Shown here: piece by piece, positions 7,403-16,870 of the stretch | How positions within the stretch are numbered: position 1 is the first letter of the stretch | Layout: the number at the start of each line of letters is the position of its first letter | NCBI RefSeq assembly: GCF_021028995.1 | Contig: NZ_JAJJZG010000023.1 | Location: 1-40,826, forward strand | Length of the DNA: 40,826 nt | Direction of reading: 5' to 3' | Source: Halobacterium sp. KA-4 | GTDB lineage: Archaea; Halobacteriota; Halobacteria; Halobacteriales; Halobacteriaceae | Program-made: the position numbers and the translations under genes | Notes under the pieces: model-generated | Seen by the model: the letters and a program-made list of their open reading frames with translations, nothing else | Databases searched by the model: none | What the model was told of the DNA's origin: nothing

Positions 7403-7683
7403 CTAATCTGCTACCCGAGCAACCGCCTCACTAGACGAAGCGGTTTCTTCACTGCTGTTAGACCTCTCGTCTGTCAGAGGCGAACAGCTCTTCACCGCAT
7501 CTGCTGCTTCGTCTGCAGCATCTTCTACTTGGTCCAAGAGACCGCCACCATTGTCCTCTTCCGATGAATTCCCCTCAGAGGCTACACACTGTGTGGCGTT
7601 ATTGAGGCCGCCGGTTGCATCTTCGACACCGTCCACGATAACCCCTGTCCCGTTTTCGATGTCACTGACAGTAATGTCTGTGA
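7403..7683 (-). pseudogene. Acidic gene truncated at its 5' end by an IS element
   Basis: The minus-strand frame runs without a stop from the left IS end at 7684 to a TAG at 7403. It reads LTDITVSDIENGTGVIVDGVEDATGGLNN and then a low-complexity Ser/Glu/Asp-rich tail. An internal GTG at 7636 gives a 77-aa frame, but coding-like sequence continues upstream of it into the IS boundary, so the original N terminus is missing. The family is not recognised. The Ser/acidic tail suggests a disordered or surface-exposed haloarchaeal protein. The missing N-terminal part is not found on the other side of the IS. Confidence 0.55.
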
Positions 7684-8428
7684 GGCACTGTCTAGTTTAG
7701 CACCTCGTCAGCTGGCGTTCGATCATCGAGCGATTGATGCGGTCTGAGGCGGTTGTAGTAATGCGCAAATAATGCAAGCCATTGGCGAACGCTCTGCCGA
7801 CTGCCCACCCACGAGTTGTGGAAACGGTCGAGGCGCATTTTGAGCGTGTGAAACCATTTTTCGATGAGGTTTCGGTCGGTATAGTCAACCCGACCGTTCA
7901 ATCCTAATCGAGCAAGGGCAGTCCGGTAGCCGAACTGATCGACGAGAAACGTCGTATCTGAAAGATCATGTTTCTCCGCCAGTCCAGACAGGAACGCAGC
8001 CGCCGGATCGGTGCCGTGGCGTCCGAACAATGCCACGTCAAGAATGAGTTTCGTGTCGAGGTCTATTGCAGCGTACAACCAAGACCACTCGCCGTTAATT
8101 TTGACAGCGGTTTCGTCAACCGCGACCCGCGACGGCTTCGCCGTCGGCGGGTCTGGAACGCTGTCAGCTAGCCGATGTACCCATTGCCAAACTGCTTGAT
8201 GAGAGCGTTCAACGCCTAATTCCGCGAGAATCGTTGTTGTTTCTCTGAGCGAACAACCGGTCGCGTGAAGCCGGACAGCGAACGCCCTGACGGGCGTCGC
8301 CGTCCGTTCACGCTCCCAAGTTTCTTCTAAATCCGCCGCAAAGCACTCGCTGAGCAGGTCTGCGAGCATTATCCCAAACAAACTCAACGACCTGCTCACT
8401 TCTCAAACTGGCTTAACTAGACAGTGCC
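7684..8428 (-). mobile_element. IS6-family insertion sequence (halo type)
   Basis: The element is 745 bp, bounded by 14-bp perfect terminal inverted repeats GGCACTGTCTAGTT (7684-7697) and its complement (8415-8428), and carries one transposase gene on the minus strand. Size, single orf and transposase fit halo IS6-family elements. The eight bases on either side differ (GTCTGTGA versus CTCCTGTC), so there is no target duplication. The flanks are two different truncated genes, as expected when IS6-type replicative transposition or recombination between copies deletes the DNA between. Confidence 0.88.
7692..8369 (-). CDS. IS6-family DDE transposase
   Basis: From the ATG at 8369 this is a 225-aa transposase; an in-frame GTG at 8399 would add 10 residues (MSRSLSLFGI). 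The N-terminal HTH region (TGCSLRETTTILAELGVERSHQAVWQWVHRL) is followed by an RNase-H-fold DDE core. The catalytic residues are Asp in SRVAVDETAVKINGEWSWLYAAIDLDTK, Asp in TTFLVDQFGYRTAL and Glu in NLIEKWFHTLKMR, ending HYYNRLRPHQSLDDRTPADEV. All key residues are present and the frame is unbroken, so it is probably active. It catalyses replicative transposition, which forms cointegrates and adjacent deletions. Confidence 0.93.
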   Translation of the reverse strand: MLADLLSECFAADLEETWERERTATPVRAFAVRLHATGCSLRETTTILAELGVERSHQAVWQWVHRLADSVPDPPTAKPSRVAVDETAVKINGEWSWLYAAIDLDTKLILDVALFGRHGTDPAAAFLSGLAEKHDLSDTTFLVDQFGYRTALARLGLNGRVDYTDRNLIEKWFHTLKMRLDRFHNSWVGSRQSVRQWLALFAHYYNRLRPHQSLDDRTPADEVLN

Positions 8429-8688
8429 CTCCTGTCGAACGTGTCTACAGCAACACGCTTGAAAAAGAGGTGTGGGGAAACGTCTGCCAGCACTGCGAGG
8501 CATACCAAGGGAACCACTACATGGAACAAGAGGCGGTTGAGGTCGACCCGCCGTTCGTGGAGTGCCCGAATTGTGGCGAGGAGCATGAGTGGCGGCCAGA
8601 CGAGGGATTTGGCGCTGCTTTTGGCCAGGGCTGGGTCTCCTGTCCGGAGTACGGCGACGTGCCTGTCGGCGATCCACGCAAAAAGTGA
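8429..8688 (+). pseudogene. Zinc-ribbon protein truncated at its 5' end by the IS
   Basis: A plus-strand frame leaves the right IS end in phase and runs to a TGA at 8686-8688. The sequence includes VWGNVCQHCEAYQG, PPFVECPNCGEEHEWRPDEGFGAAFGQGWVSCPEYGD, so two CxxC pairs could bind one zinc, plus a lone Cys. A GTG at 8470 could start a 72-aa version, but coding-like residues (PPVERVYSNTLEKE) precede it. The original N terminus was probably lost when the IS arrived. It ends shortly before the structured-RNA candidate and may once have belonged with the downstream zinc-finger gene. Confidence 0.5.
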
Positions 8689-8773
8689 CCGAGAGATGTC
8701 CGACACAGCTTTTTATGCCCGGGGTGGCAAAGGCTACGCAACCAAGGTAGGCTAACCGCACGACGTGCCTAGT

Positions 8774-8869
8774 CGTCGGGGATGCCTCTGGCCGGTGAAA
8801 TAATTGGTTTCACCGCCGAGGATGGCTAGTCCCCGACGGCAAGAGAACCCTATCAACCATCTGGTTCTC
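8774..8869 (+). ncRNA. Candidate structured RNA upstream of the 1133-aa gene
   Basis: Two nested or adjacent stems are seen. The outer stem pairs 8774-8782 with 8830-8838 (CGTCGGGGA/TCCCCGACG, 9 bp). Inside it 8785-8788 can pair with 8818-8821, and 8794-8800 pairs with 8808-8814 (GGTGAAA/TTTCACC, 7 bp, 7-nt loop). A separate hairpin pairs 8843-8849 with 8863-8869 (GAGAACC/GGTTCTC). No convincing gene covers it. It could be a small RNA, or a 5' leader element of the gene starting at 9023. Strand is assumed from the downstream gene; no known Rfam family was recognised. Confidence 0.45.
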
Positions 8870-9022
8870 GCGGGCCCATGACCTAATAGCTTTCGCCCTT
8901 AGCCGTGGCTCCGTGGCTCTCTTGGCCGAGAGTCACCAGCGGCTGTCCTCGAACGCGAACGGTCTCGGGTACGACGACTAACTCGGGAGTCGTCAGCACG
9001 CAACTTCCCGGACAGACGCCCT

Positions 9023-12000
9023 ATGTCCGGACACCACACCATCTGGCTCGTCGGCTGCTCGACCTGCGACGAGCTCTGGCTCACCCCCGTCGGCCGCGAC
9101 ACCACGGACTGCCCACGCTGCGGGACCACCTACAGGACCCGTACGCTCCGAAAGTTCGCCGAGGACACGGACCGCGACGCACTCATCGAGAAGCGCACCC
9201 AGATCCTCTCGAGCCGGAGCGACCCACGTGCTCGCGAGCAGTACCGCGCCACCGTCGACGACGCCCTCGCCGACTACGACTCGCTCGAGGACGCCGCCCG
9301 GTCGTCACTCATCGACGAAGAGGCAATCCTCCGCCATATCGGCGCCGACGATGCCGCCGATCTCCTCTACACCAACGAGGAATCGACGACGCCCACACCC
9401 TCCTCGCGCTCGGACGCGGAGGAACCCGATTCCGAGCACGCGAACCCCACCTTCGACCCGCTTGGAACTCCACTCCCCGTGGCCGCAACCCCCGGTATTT
9501 CGCGTATCCCGCCAGATCAGGATGGCCAGACGGATCTCTCGACGACGGTCGTCCACCGTGGGTTGCAGCCCCAGATGCGGCGCTGGATTCCCACCCTCCT
9601 GGAGGAACTTCTCCCGACACTCACGGCTGCCGTTGCTCAGTGGACAGTCGACCAGGACGGCGTCGACCTTGAGGCCGCCAGCACAGAAGCGATTGCGACG
9701 GCGCTGCTCGACCAGCTTGAGATCGACCCAGGGACCGTTGAGATCGATGGTGACCGCCAGGCGCCGGTCGAAGTGCGTGCGTGGGTCCGTGACCTCGTGG
9801 CGTTCACCGTCCGTGCCGTCGAGGAAGACGTCACTGTTGACGACGCCCCAGGATCGCTGACGCGGATCGGGACCGGCCGTGGATTGCTCAACGCAGGCCG
9901 TGCAGCGCTCCGAGCTGGCCCGGTCGCACTGCTCGATGCTCTTGAGGTGACGCCACAGGTCGCTGCGACGCTCAACGAAGGCGAATGGGTTGGCACACGC
10001 AGCGAGACACGCGCCCGCTCTCTCGGCGCGCTGGACAGCCTCTCGGACGCGCTAGACATCCAGTTGGTGTTCTCGACACCACGCATGGAATCCATTCTCG
10101 TCGACGAGCACGCTGACTGGACGAGCCGGCATCTCAATCTTACCGAGGACGCAGATACCTCCCACCCGTCTGGAACCAACACAGACAGCGATGAGGACGC
10201 GGCACTCGCGAGTCAGGCGTGGGACATCATCCGTGACCGCGAGTGGTCGGGCACCGGCTACACGCGCATCCTCGGCAATCTCTCGGCCGCTGGCGCAACC
10301 CGCGGCGACCTTGCGGCCGACGACGACGTCGGCCTCTCCGAGGGCAGCATCTACGCGTACGTCCAGGAGCTTGTGGACGCCGGCTTCGTCACCATTGACG
10401 GCACCACCACCCCGAGTAAGGTTGTCCTAACGGAGCTTGGCGCCTCTCTCGCCGGTTATGTCGATTCTTCGGGTGCTGTCCAGTCTCCCGTTCAGGCGAG
10501 TCTTACTCAGTCCCCCAACCGCGATACAAGAGAGTGTATTCCCCAAAACCGGCACGACCGGCCCGGGGACGGCCTGGCCGCCGTCGGCCCCCGCACCACC
10601 GCCGCCGAGGCGTTCCTCGCGGATACCGGCGACGCTGAGGAGGACGGCTATACGCGGTTCCTCGGCCGGTACAGCGGCGGTGAAGCCCCACGCGAGATCG
10701 AACCCGCGACGCTCCACCATCAGCTGCAGTCCGCTCGCCGCACTGAGGGCGTAACCGTCGTAGAGGATGCGAACCTCCGGGAATTCGACGATGGCCGTGT
10801 CTCGTACCTGTCCGGCGGGCCGTCGTTCGACGATGATGTCGCAGTGGTTCTGGAGTGGGGGAATCCCCTGGCGACGTTGGCACGTCTCGTTGATTCCTTA
10901 CTCGGCAGTCGGGCGTGGAGTAAGATTCTCCGCCGCAGCCGGCTAGGGAGTGAACTCGAGAATCTGTGGGGCGGCGCCGATGCGTTCGACGCGGCGCTCG
11001 CGGATGTCGCGAAGTTCGCGGCCCAGATGGGATGGATGAGCAGCGGCGAGGAGAACAACTACCACAGCTACCGTGACCGTTTGGAGGGCGTTCGGTGTTC
11101 GCTACTCGAGGAGGTCGGGAAGTTCGATGAGCTCGATTACGACCAGCGCTCGGCACTGGTCTCGAAGCTCATCGGGTTGTTCACGACGGCGACGGCGCTG
11201 TACGACGCGGCCGGCTACGACCTCACCGTCCACCTCCGGGTGCCGGACGCGACGCAGTTACGTCGCGACGACGGCCGATACGGCCGCTTCCTCGGGTTCT
11301 TCCGGAGTGTCGTGGCGAAACAGGGCGTCTACCGTGGCCCCGAGGGCGTTCACTCCATCTATCGGATGCAGCGCGAGCGCCGCGAGGAGAAGCTGAAGAG
11401 CCGGCTGGGCTACGAGATTGATCCCGGAGACCCGCGGGCGGACCTGACGTGCTCGTGGGTGGTCGCCGTCGACGACGCCAGCGACGATGTCGTTGATGAC
11501 GTCGAGGCCGCCCTCACCGCCGAAGACGACCGGGTTCGGGACCGCATTCAGGACGGCACCGAGGACGCCGCCGTCATGGACGTTCCTGTCCGGAGGGGGA
11601 ACTCGGTGGCGGCAACCCGGGAGATCGTGGAGGGGTTCGCGATAAAGAAGGGCTTCGGCGCCGGTGCACGCCAAGACCTCGACCGGCTCGCGAACGTGGT
11701 CCACGCCGCACTCGGGACCTCCACTCGGGGGCCGTCGCCGTTTGACGTCGCGGCGGCGATGCAGGCCCTCGAGTCCCGGGACCGCGTCGGCGACGAGCTC
11801 TCGGTCAGCGCGCTTGCGACTGGCGTCGCGACGCTCCCGGCGAATCGCTTGCTGCCGTCGCTGTTCGAGGGCGAGCGGCCGAAACTTGCGATGCAGAAGA
11901 TGGTGAAGCTGCTGCTGGCGAGCGACACCCCGGTCTCACGCCAGGAGCTTGTCGACGTCTCATCGGAGAATTCGGTCGACCGGTACCTGCAGCGGTTGCG

Positions 12001-12424
12001 GGCGTTGGATATCGTCGAGCGTGTCGGGCGGGGTGAGTACCGTGCGTACTTGGAGCCGTGGTGGACACCAGCCAGCGATACCGACGAGCCGTACAACGAG
12101 GACCACGAAAGCACCATCGAGGAGGTTTCACTCGGCACGGTGCGGTGGCGAGACGTCCTGTATGGCGCTGCGGATCGGTTGGACCCGGACCTGCCAGAAG
12201 ACGTTGACGCCGTGAACGTCCACGACCCGGTGTTCTGGACGGACACGGACTTCGAGCGTGTCATCGAGGCAGTTCCGGGGATCGCGCAGTACGAACATTT
12301 CCTGCGGGTGTACTTCGAGGATGTCGAAGAGGACGACGAGGAGGTGGTGGCGAGAATCGGGTCACCACCACCCGGCGCGTCACCCGGACAGCAGACGCTT
12401 ATGGGAGCGCTGGCTGGCGATTAG
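9023..12424 (+). CDS. Large zinc-finger/winged-helix protein, DUF5817-like N terminus
   Basis: This 1133-aa protein begins with a zinc ribbon, WLVGCSTCDELWL...DTTDCPRCGTTYRTRTLRKFAED (Cys12, 15, 30, 33), resembling the haloarchaeal DUF5817 domain as I recall it. A disordered acidic linker follows. A helical domain and a first winged-helix region (about residues 392-466, AGATRGDLAADDDVGLSEGSIYAYVQELVDAGFVTI) come next. The centre is an ordered helical block with SGEENNYHSYRDRLEGVRCSLLEEV and a strand-rich part near TVHLRVPDATQLRR. A second winged helix lies near 956-1013 (LLASDTPVSRQELVDVSSENSVDRYLQRLRALDIV). No ATPase or nuclease motif is obvious. It is probably a DNA-binding protein of plasmids or viruses. 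Direct repeats and the type IIG RM gene follow it in the same direction. Confidence 0.8.
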   Translation: MSGHHTIWLVGCSTCDELWLTPVGRDTTDCPRCGTTYRTRTLRKFAEDTDRDALIEKRTQILSSRSDPRAREQYRATVDDALADYDSLEDAARSSLIDEEAILRHIGADDAADLLYTNEESTTPTPSSRSDAEEPDSEHANPTFDPLGTPLPVAATPGISRIPPDQDGQTDLSTTVVHRGLQPQMRRWIPTLLEELLPTLTAAVAQWTVDQDGVDLEAASTEAIATALLDQLEIDPGTVEIDGDRQAPVEVRAWVRDLVAFTVRAVEEDVTVDDAPGSLTRIGTGRGLLNAGRAALRAGPVALLDALEVTPQVAATLNEGEWVGTRSETRARSLGALDSLSDALDIQLVFSTPRMESILVDEHADWTSRHLNLTEDADTSHPSGTNTDSDEDAALASQAWDIIRDREWSGTGYTRILGNLSAAGATRGDLAADDDVGLSEGSIYAYVQELVDAGFVTIDGTTTPSKVVLTELGASLAGYVDSSGAVQSPVQASLTQSPNRDTRECIPQNRHDRPGDGLAAVGPRTTAAEAFLADTGDAEEDGYTRFLGRYSGGEAPREIEPATLHHQLQSARRTEGVTVVEDANLREFDDGRVSYLSGGPSFDDDVAVVLEWGNPLATLARLVDSLLGSRAWSKILRRSRLGSELENLWGGADAFDAALADVAKFAAQMGWMSSGEENNYHSYRDRLEGVRCSLLEEVGKFDELDYDQRSALVSKLIGLFTTATALYDAAGYDLTVHLRVPDATQLRRDDGRYGRFLGFFRSVVAKQGVYRGPEGVHSIYRMQRERREEKLKSRLGYEIDPGDPRADLTCSWVVAVDDASDDVVDDVEAALTAEDDRVRDRIQDGTEDAAVMDVPVRRGNSVAATREIVEGFAIKKGFGAGARQDLDRLANVVHAALGTSTRGPSPFDVAAAMQALESRDRVGDELSVSALATGVATLPANRLLPSLFEGERPKLAMQKMVKLLLASDTPVSRQELVDVSSENSVDRYLQRLRALDIVERVGRGEYRAYLEPWWTPASDTDEPYNEDHESTIEEVSLGTVRWRDVLYGAADRLDPDLPEDVDAVNVHDPVFWTDTDFERVIEAVPGIAQYEHFLRVYFEDVEEDDEEVVARIGSPPPGASPGQQTLMGALAGD

Positions 12425-12482
12425 CTGGTTGGGGGACGTGAGTAAGACGCAGTACGAATCTGGTTGGGGGATGCGAGTAAGA
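12425..12482 (+). repeat. Two 23-bp direct repeats between the 1133-aa gene and the RM gene
   Basis: Copies at 12425-12447 and 12460-12482 share 21 of 23 bases (CTGGTTGGGGGA...GAGTAAGA), with a 35-bp period. They fall directly after the stop codon of the upstream gene and 48 nt before the RM start. They may be binding sites in the RM promoter region, or a slippage duplication. The G5 run is shared by both. Confidence 0.5.
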
Positions 12483-12529
12483 GGCACAGGGATGCAACCT
12501 TTTTGACGCCCGACTGTTTCGAGACGGAT

Positions 12530-15500
12530 ATGTCTGATACGTCTGCGATTCTCGATGCCCTCCACGGAATCGCATCACGCCTCGGTGCGGATATGAGCGA
12601 GAAAGACGTGGAGAACGCGTTCCTCAACGAGAACTTCTATACGCTCCTCGGCTACGATGGTGCGGGCTACGACCTCCGAAGTGAATGGACACTCCCCGAC
12701 GACCGACGCCCTGACTACGTCACTCTCGACAACAACGAGTCCGTCACCGTAGTCTACGAGTTCAAGACCACCGACCGCGACCTCGACCCTCACGAAGACC
12801 AACTATTCCACTACGTCGACCAGCTCAAAGCCGACTACGGCGTCCTCACCAACGGTGACGAACTCCGCCTCTACAGCCGTGACGGCCATTCCCGGATGAA
12901 ACGTGTCTTCCTCGAAGACGCGACGAATAGTGATGCCGCCGACCTCGAAGCGGCACTCCAGAAACCTGAGTGGGACATTACCGATCCGGAAAGTGTCACG
13001 GCATTCCTCGACCGCCTTGATGAAGTGGAACTCGACGGCGAACTCGGACAGGAACACTTCTTCGAGACATTCCGCTTGGAGGAGAACAGTCCGTTTGCCG
13101 ACCTCGTGACAGCGATGATGGACTTGCTCGTGGAACTCCGCGACGAGCAGGAGGCGAAGTTCGTGGAAGGCGCGTACGATTTCTGGGAGGCCAGCTACGC
13201 CAGCGAACCCGACGAGACACCCGACTCGTGGGAACCCTTCATCGACGGCCAGCAGTCCCTCCGCGACTTCATGTTCTGCTTGGAATCCGGCCACGCACTC
13301 CTCGCCCGGCTCCTCTTGGCGAAGGCCACAGATGACCACGACTTCTTCCCCAACAAGACGGGGCTCCGCCGATACTTCGATGAACTTGGTGGATTCAGTG
13401 GTTCCATCGAGCTGGACGCCTACCCGATTGCGGCGAACGGGATGATCGAGGATATGCGCAACCACCTCGTTCAGAGCCTTTTCGAGGACGATATTTTCAT
13501 CTGGTGGACGGACGGCTATGGCAAAGAAACCGCCAGCCAGCACAAGAATCCGTACAGTCGGTTCGAGTCTGTCGCGAAAGAGGGGAGTGATGTGAGCCGT
13601 GTCAGCCCGGCGACCCGCGAACGGTTCAGTCGCGCCATCGCGCACGTCTCCTTTGCCGTGCTGAAGTTCGACTTCGCGGAGGTTCAGGGCGACCCGTTGG
13701 GCGACCTCTACCAGCGATACTTCGACCCGGAGACAAGGAAGGCCCTCGGGGAGTTCTACACGCCACAGCCGGTCATCGACTACATCATGGATGGCGTCGA
13801 TTACGATGTTGGCGTCTCTCAGGAGCGTATCATCGACCCATCCTGTGGTTCCGGTACGTTCCTCGTGGAAGCCGTCAACCGCTACCTCGACGACGTCCGC
13901 CGGTACAACGACGACCCGGATTGGTCGGAACACCTCACCGAACTGTGTACGACACCCCACATCGTCGGGCTGGACATCCATCCGTTCGCGGTGTTGATGG
14001 CACAGATTCGCTTCATGGTCGCCATCCTCCCCGAGTACAAGCAGGCGAAACAGGAGGACGAGGACTTCACGATTCGCCGGCTCCCGATCTTCCGAACAGA
14101 CTCCTTGCGGAATGAGCGGGAACTAACGGGTATCGACCTCGGGGATGAGGGCCAGACGCAGATGACGTTAGACTCGATCACGGAGGACAACCAAGACGTG
14201 AAGATTCCCGTACCCCTCCCCATCGAAGTCGATGAGGACGAGGTGGCCGATTCAGAATTGGAGGACGGCTTCCTCGTTCAGCGGGTGCGGATGCCGAAGT
14301 ACGACACGGCCAAGGTGAACGCTGGCGTGCGGAACTTCGGGGAGTATTATGCGGCGTTACAGGGCGTTCTGGACGTGGTGAAGTTCCACATGCAGGAAGG
14401 CTGGTGGGAGTACGGCGGCGGCCTCGAAGAAGGTATCCACCGCTACACGACCCGTGAATACGATGGGGTCGAGGACTTCTTCGAGCCGTACGTTAACGAC
14501 GTTCTCGCGACGGTGCGTTACCTGCGGGAAGAACACGGCGACGGACGACTGTTCAAGATGTTCGAGGACAGCGTTCTCGCGCTCGTCGTCAAGAACTATA
14601 TGGACTACCAGTACGTCGTCGGGAACCCGCCCTACGTTCGCATCCAGAACCTTCCCGACCAGCAGAAATCAGTTCTCGATGAACTGTACGAGTCCACGAC
14701 GGGCAACTACGACCTCTACTGTCCGTTCTACGAGCGAGGGCTTGACTGGCTGGAAGAAGGGACGGGGAAACTCGGCTATATCACGCCGAATCAGTTCATG
14801 GTGACTGACTACGGGGATGGCCTTCGTCGTGTACTCCGCAGAGAAGCGGCTCTCGATGAGGTGTACGACTTCCGGGATTCCGGCGTGTTCAAGGACGCAA
14901 CGAACTACCCCGCCATCGTAATTGCGGAAGACGAGCCGGACGAAGAGGCCCGAGAGGAGAACCAGATTCGATGCGTGCGTGTGAAAGCAAACGTCGATGA
15001 GGACACCGGGCGAGCGTTAGACGAGGAAATCGTCGCCGCCGTGCGCGACCACCGTAACGAACCCGGATACTCTGACGAGTTCATCGACGTGTTCGACTTC
15101 CCACAAGGGGAACTTGGCGACGGCTACTGGTCGATGATGCCGCCGGAAGAGTTGGAGGTATTCCGGAAACTCGAAACTAATGCAGAATACCGAATTGAGG
15201 AGATAACCGACTCTGTTTCCCACGGTACTCAGACAAGCGCGAATACGGTGTATGTCGTCGATGTTCTGGATGCTGGCCGGATAGAATCAGAGGATGAAGG
15301 GGATGTTGTAACGATTGTTCCGTCAGGAGAATCGAAGGAGTACAAGATCGAGACGGATTTACTTCGCCCGTGGCTGAGCGGGAGAGACGTTGAACGATGG
15401 CGTGCAGATTGGTCTGGACAGCACGTTGTACTCCCTTACCGTATTGAAGAAGGCCCGGCGGGGGATTTGACCGCTGAATTGTATCCAGAGGAGGAGATGA

Positions 15501-16411
15501 AAGAGGAGTTCCCCCACGCGTGGGACTTCTTCAAGGCTCACGAAGAAAAACTCCGAGGTCGAGAGGGGGGACGATGGGCTGAAAGCGACGAGTGGTGGGA
15601 GTTTGGACGCCCACAGAATTTGGAGAAGTTCGAGATTCCCAAAATCATCTTCGCTCATCTGAGTAGCGAAGCTACGTTCATGCTGGATGAGGTGGGAACG
15701 TGGTACTACAAGACTGCGTACTCTGCGTTACTCTCTGAGGACTACCTTCCGTTGACCGAAGTGGTGGCCTGTCAGTTGAACTCGAAGGCCCTCGATTTCT
15801 ACTTCAAACACATCACGACTGTCAAAGCAGGAGGGTACTACGAATATCGCTCACAGTACATCGAGAAACTCCCTTGCGTGACAACAGAAGAAAACGAGGC
15901 GTTCGATGTACTCAGAGATAACGCCGGACAGATTACGGATACCATCGACCTGAATAGTCGAACTGCTCGTTTCCCGGAAGCCTACCTCGGGGACTTCGAC
16001 GGCGATCTCGGGTACATCGACTACGAGTGGCAGACCCGACGGTATCCGGTGAACGCCGACATCCAAGAGAAGACGGATGGCCGTTTCGCTGTGACGGCTG
16101 GCCGCTCCGACGAGATTACCGACCCGTTGATGGACAGGGGCGACCGCGAGGAGCAGAAACTTCGAGCGCAGTACGTTCTCGCCGCCGTTGACGGTCGGAG
16201 TATGAAGAAGGGGGAGGAGCAGATGATTCCGATTCCCCAGTCTCGCGAGGGGGTGGAAGAACTCATTAAGGCGTTGGAATCCGACCGGCAGACAGTCGAG
16301 GAAACTAGTATCGAAGACCTCGAAGCGGAGATCGACCAAACGGTGTACGAGATGTTCGACCTAACCGACGAAGAGCGGGAGGTTATCGAGGACTATCTCG
16401 AAGTGTTCTAA
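12530..16411 (+). CDS. Type IIG-like restriction-modification enzyme
   Basis: This 1293-aa single-chain enzyme starts at the ATG at 12530; a longer frame from 12464 adds unlikely residues. The N-terminal nuclease is PD-(D/E)XK: RRPDYVTL (Asp62) then VVYEFKTTD (Glu77-x-Lys79), followed by YGVLTNGDELRLYS, as in HsdR-N/type IIG nucleases. A helical connector leads to an adenine-methyltransferase core with motif I DPSCGSGTF (Asp436) and motif IV NPPY (699-702), preceded by the LGEFYTPQPVIDYIMD element. The C-terminal third (PWLSGRDVERW...KIIFAHLSSEATFMLDE...YRSQYIEKLP) looks like a TaqI-type target-recognition domain. It should methylate and cleave one DNA sequence, protecting host DNA and restricting phage or plasmid DNA. 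The frame and all key motifs are intact. Its stop abuts the convergent gene. Confidence 0.93.
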   Translation: MSDTSAILDALHGIASRLGADMSEKDVENAFLNENFYTLLGYDGAGYDLRSEWTLPDDRRPDYVTLDNNESVTVVYEFKTTDRDLDPHEDQLFHYVDQLKADYGVLTNGDELRLYSRDGHSRMKRVFLEDATNSDAADLEAALQKPEWDITDPESVTAFLDRLDEVELDGELGQEHFFETFRLEENSPFADLVTAMMDLLVELRDEQEAKFVEGAYDFWEASYASEPDETPDSWEPFIDGQQSLRDFMFCLESGHALLARLLLAKATDDHDFFPNKTGLRRYFDELGGFSGSIELDAYPIAANGMIEDMRNHLVQSLFEDDIFIWWTDGYGKETASQHKNPYSRFESVAKEGSDVSRVSPATRERFSRAIAHVSFAVLKFDFAEVQGDPLGDLYQRYFDPETRKALGEFYTPQPVIDYIMDGVDYDVGVSQERIIDPSCGSGTFLVEAVNRYLDDVRRYNDDPDWSEHLTELCTTPHIVGLDIHPFAVLMAQIRFMVAILPEYKQAKQEDEDFTIRRLPIFRTDSLRNERELTGIDLGDEGQTQMTLDSITEDNQDVKIPVPLPIEVDEDEVADSELEDGFLVQRVRMPKYDTAKVNAGVRNFGEYYAALQGVLDVVKFHMQEGWWEYGGGLEEGIHRYTTREYDGVEDFFEPYVNDVLATVRYLREEHGDGRLFKMFEDSVLALVVKNYMDYQYVVGNPPYVRIQNLPDQQKSVLDELYESTTGNYDLYCPFYERGLDWLEEGTGKLGYITPNQFMVTDYGDGLRRVLRREAALDEVYDFRDSGVFKDATNYPAIVIAEDEPDEEAREENQIRCVRVKANVDEDTGRALDEEIVAAVRDHRNEPGYSDEFIDVFDFPQGELGDGYWSMMPPEELEVFRKLETNAEYRIEEITDSVSHGTQTSANTVYVVDVLDAGRIESEDEGDVVTIVPSGESKEYKIETDLLRPWLSGRDVERWRADWSGQHVVLPYRIEEGPAGDLTAELYPEEEMKEEFPHAWDFFKAHEEKLRGREGGRWAESDEWWEFGRPQNLEKFEIPKIIFAHLSSEATFMLDEVGTWYYKTAYSALLSEDYLPLTEVVACQLNSKALDFYFKHITTVKAGGYYEYRSQYIEKLPCVTTEENEAFDVLRDNAGQITDTIDLNSRTARFPEAYLGDFDGDLGYIDYEWQTRRYPVNADIQEKTDGRFAVTAGRSDEITDPLMDRGDREEQKLRAQYVLAAVDGRSMKKGEEQMIPIPQSREGVEELIKALESDRQTVEETSIEDLEAEIDQTVYEMFDLTDEEREVIEDYLEVF

Positions 16412-16870
16412 TTACCTGAGTACGCTGTTTTCCGCGTAATCCGGATATTTGGAATAGACTAGGTCGATCAGTTCGGGAAGCGGTATATCGCCGTACTCCT
16501 TGATGATTCTCTCGGCTTCTTGGACAATACGCTCAAATTCATTCTCAGAGACTTGCTCTTCAAAGAACTCCTGCCCATCTGATTCGAGCTGATATTCGTA
16601 CTTTACAATATCATCTTCCTCGTCCAATTCCTCTTTCGAGTCTTCGATTAACCCTCGCTCGATGTGGCTATCCAGGTCGTCGTAGAGGGTACTTGAGAAC
16701 GGCCCATAATCGTAGGGTTCGAATCGATAGGTGTCTGTTGGGTCGAGGCCGTTCAAGTTCCCCTCCATCTGCATCAGGAAGATGAGCTTTTGGAATCGGG
16801 TTCGCCCATCAATCTGATGTTCCTCATCAGCGTACAACAACGCGAGTGGGAGCATCTTTCTGGTGTTCAT
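16412..16870 (-). CDS. SocA/YwgA-like helical protein
   Basis: This 152-aa protein contains LPLALLYADEEHQIDGRTRFQKLIFLMQMEGNLNG and YRFEPYDYGPFSSTLYDDLDSHIERGLIED. That Gly-Arg-Thr-x-x-x-Lys-Leu...F-x-x-x-x-YGPFS-x-x-Leu-x-x-x-Leu pattern is typical of the SocA/Panacea (DUF4065) and YwgA group, winged-helix-like proteins often found as antitoxins or with phage defence genes. It overlaps the upstream TrmB gene by 4 nt (ATGA), so the two are co-translated. Its stop lies back to back with the RM gene stop (TAATTA). A role in controlling the RM gene or an associated toxin is inferred from location. Confidence 0.7.
   Translation of the reverse strand: MNTRKMLPLALLYADEEHQIDGRTRFQKLIFLMQMEGNLNGLDPTDTYRFEPYDYGPFSSTLYDDLDSHIERGLIEDSKEELDEEDDIVKYEYQLESDGQEFFEEQVSENEFERIVQEAERIIKEYGDIPLPELIDLVYSKYPDYAENSVLR

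Noticed and set aside
12803-13981. 392-codon minus-strand frame
   Set aside because: It lies entirely antisense within the intact RM gene and mirrors its codon bias; no motif.
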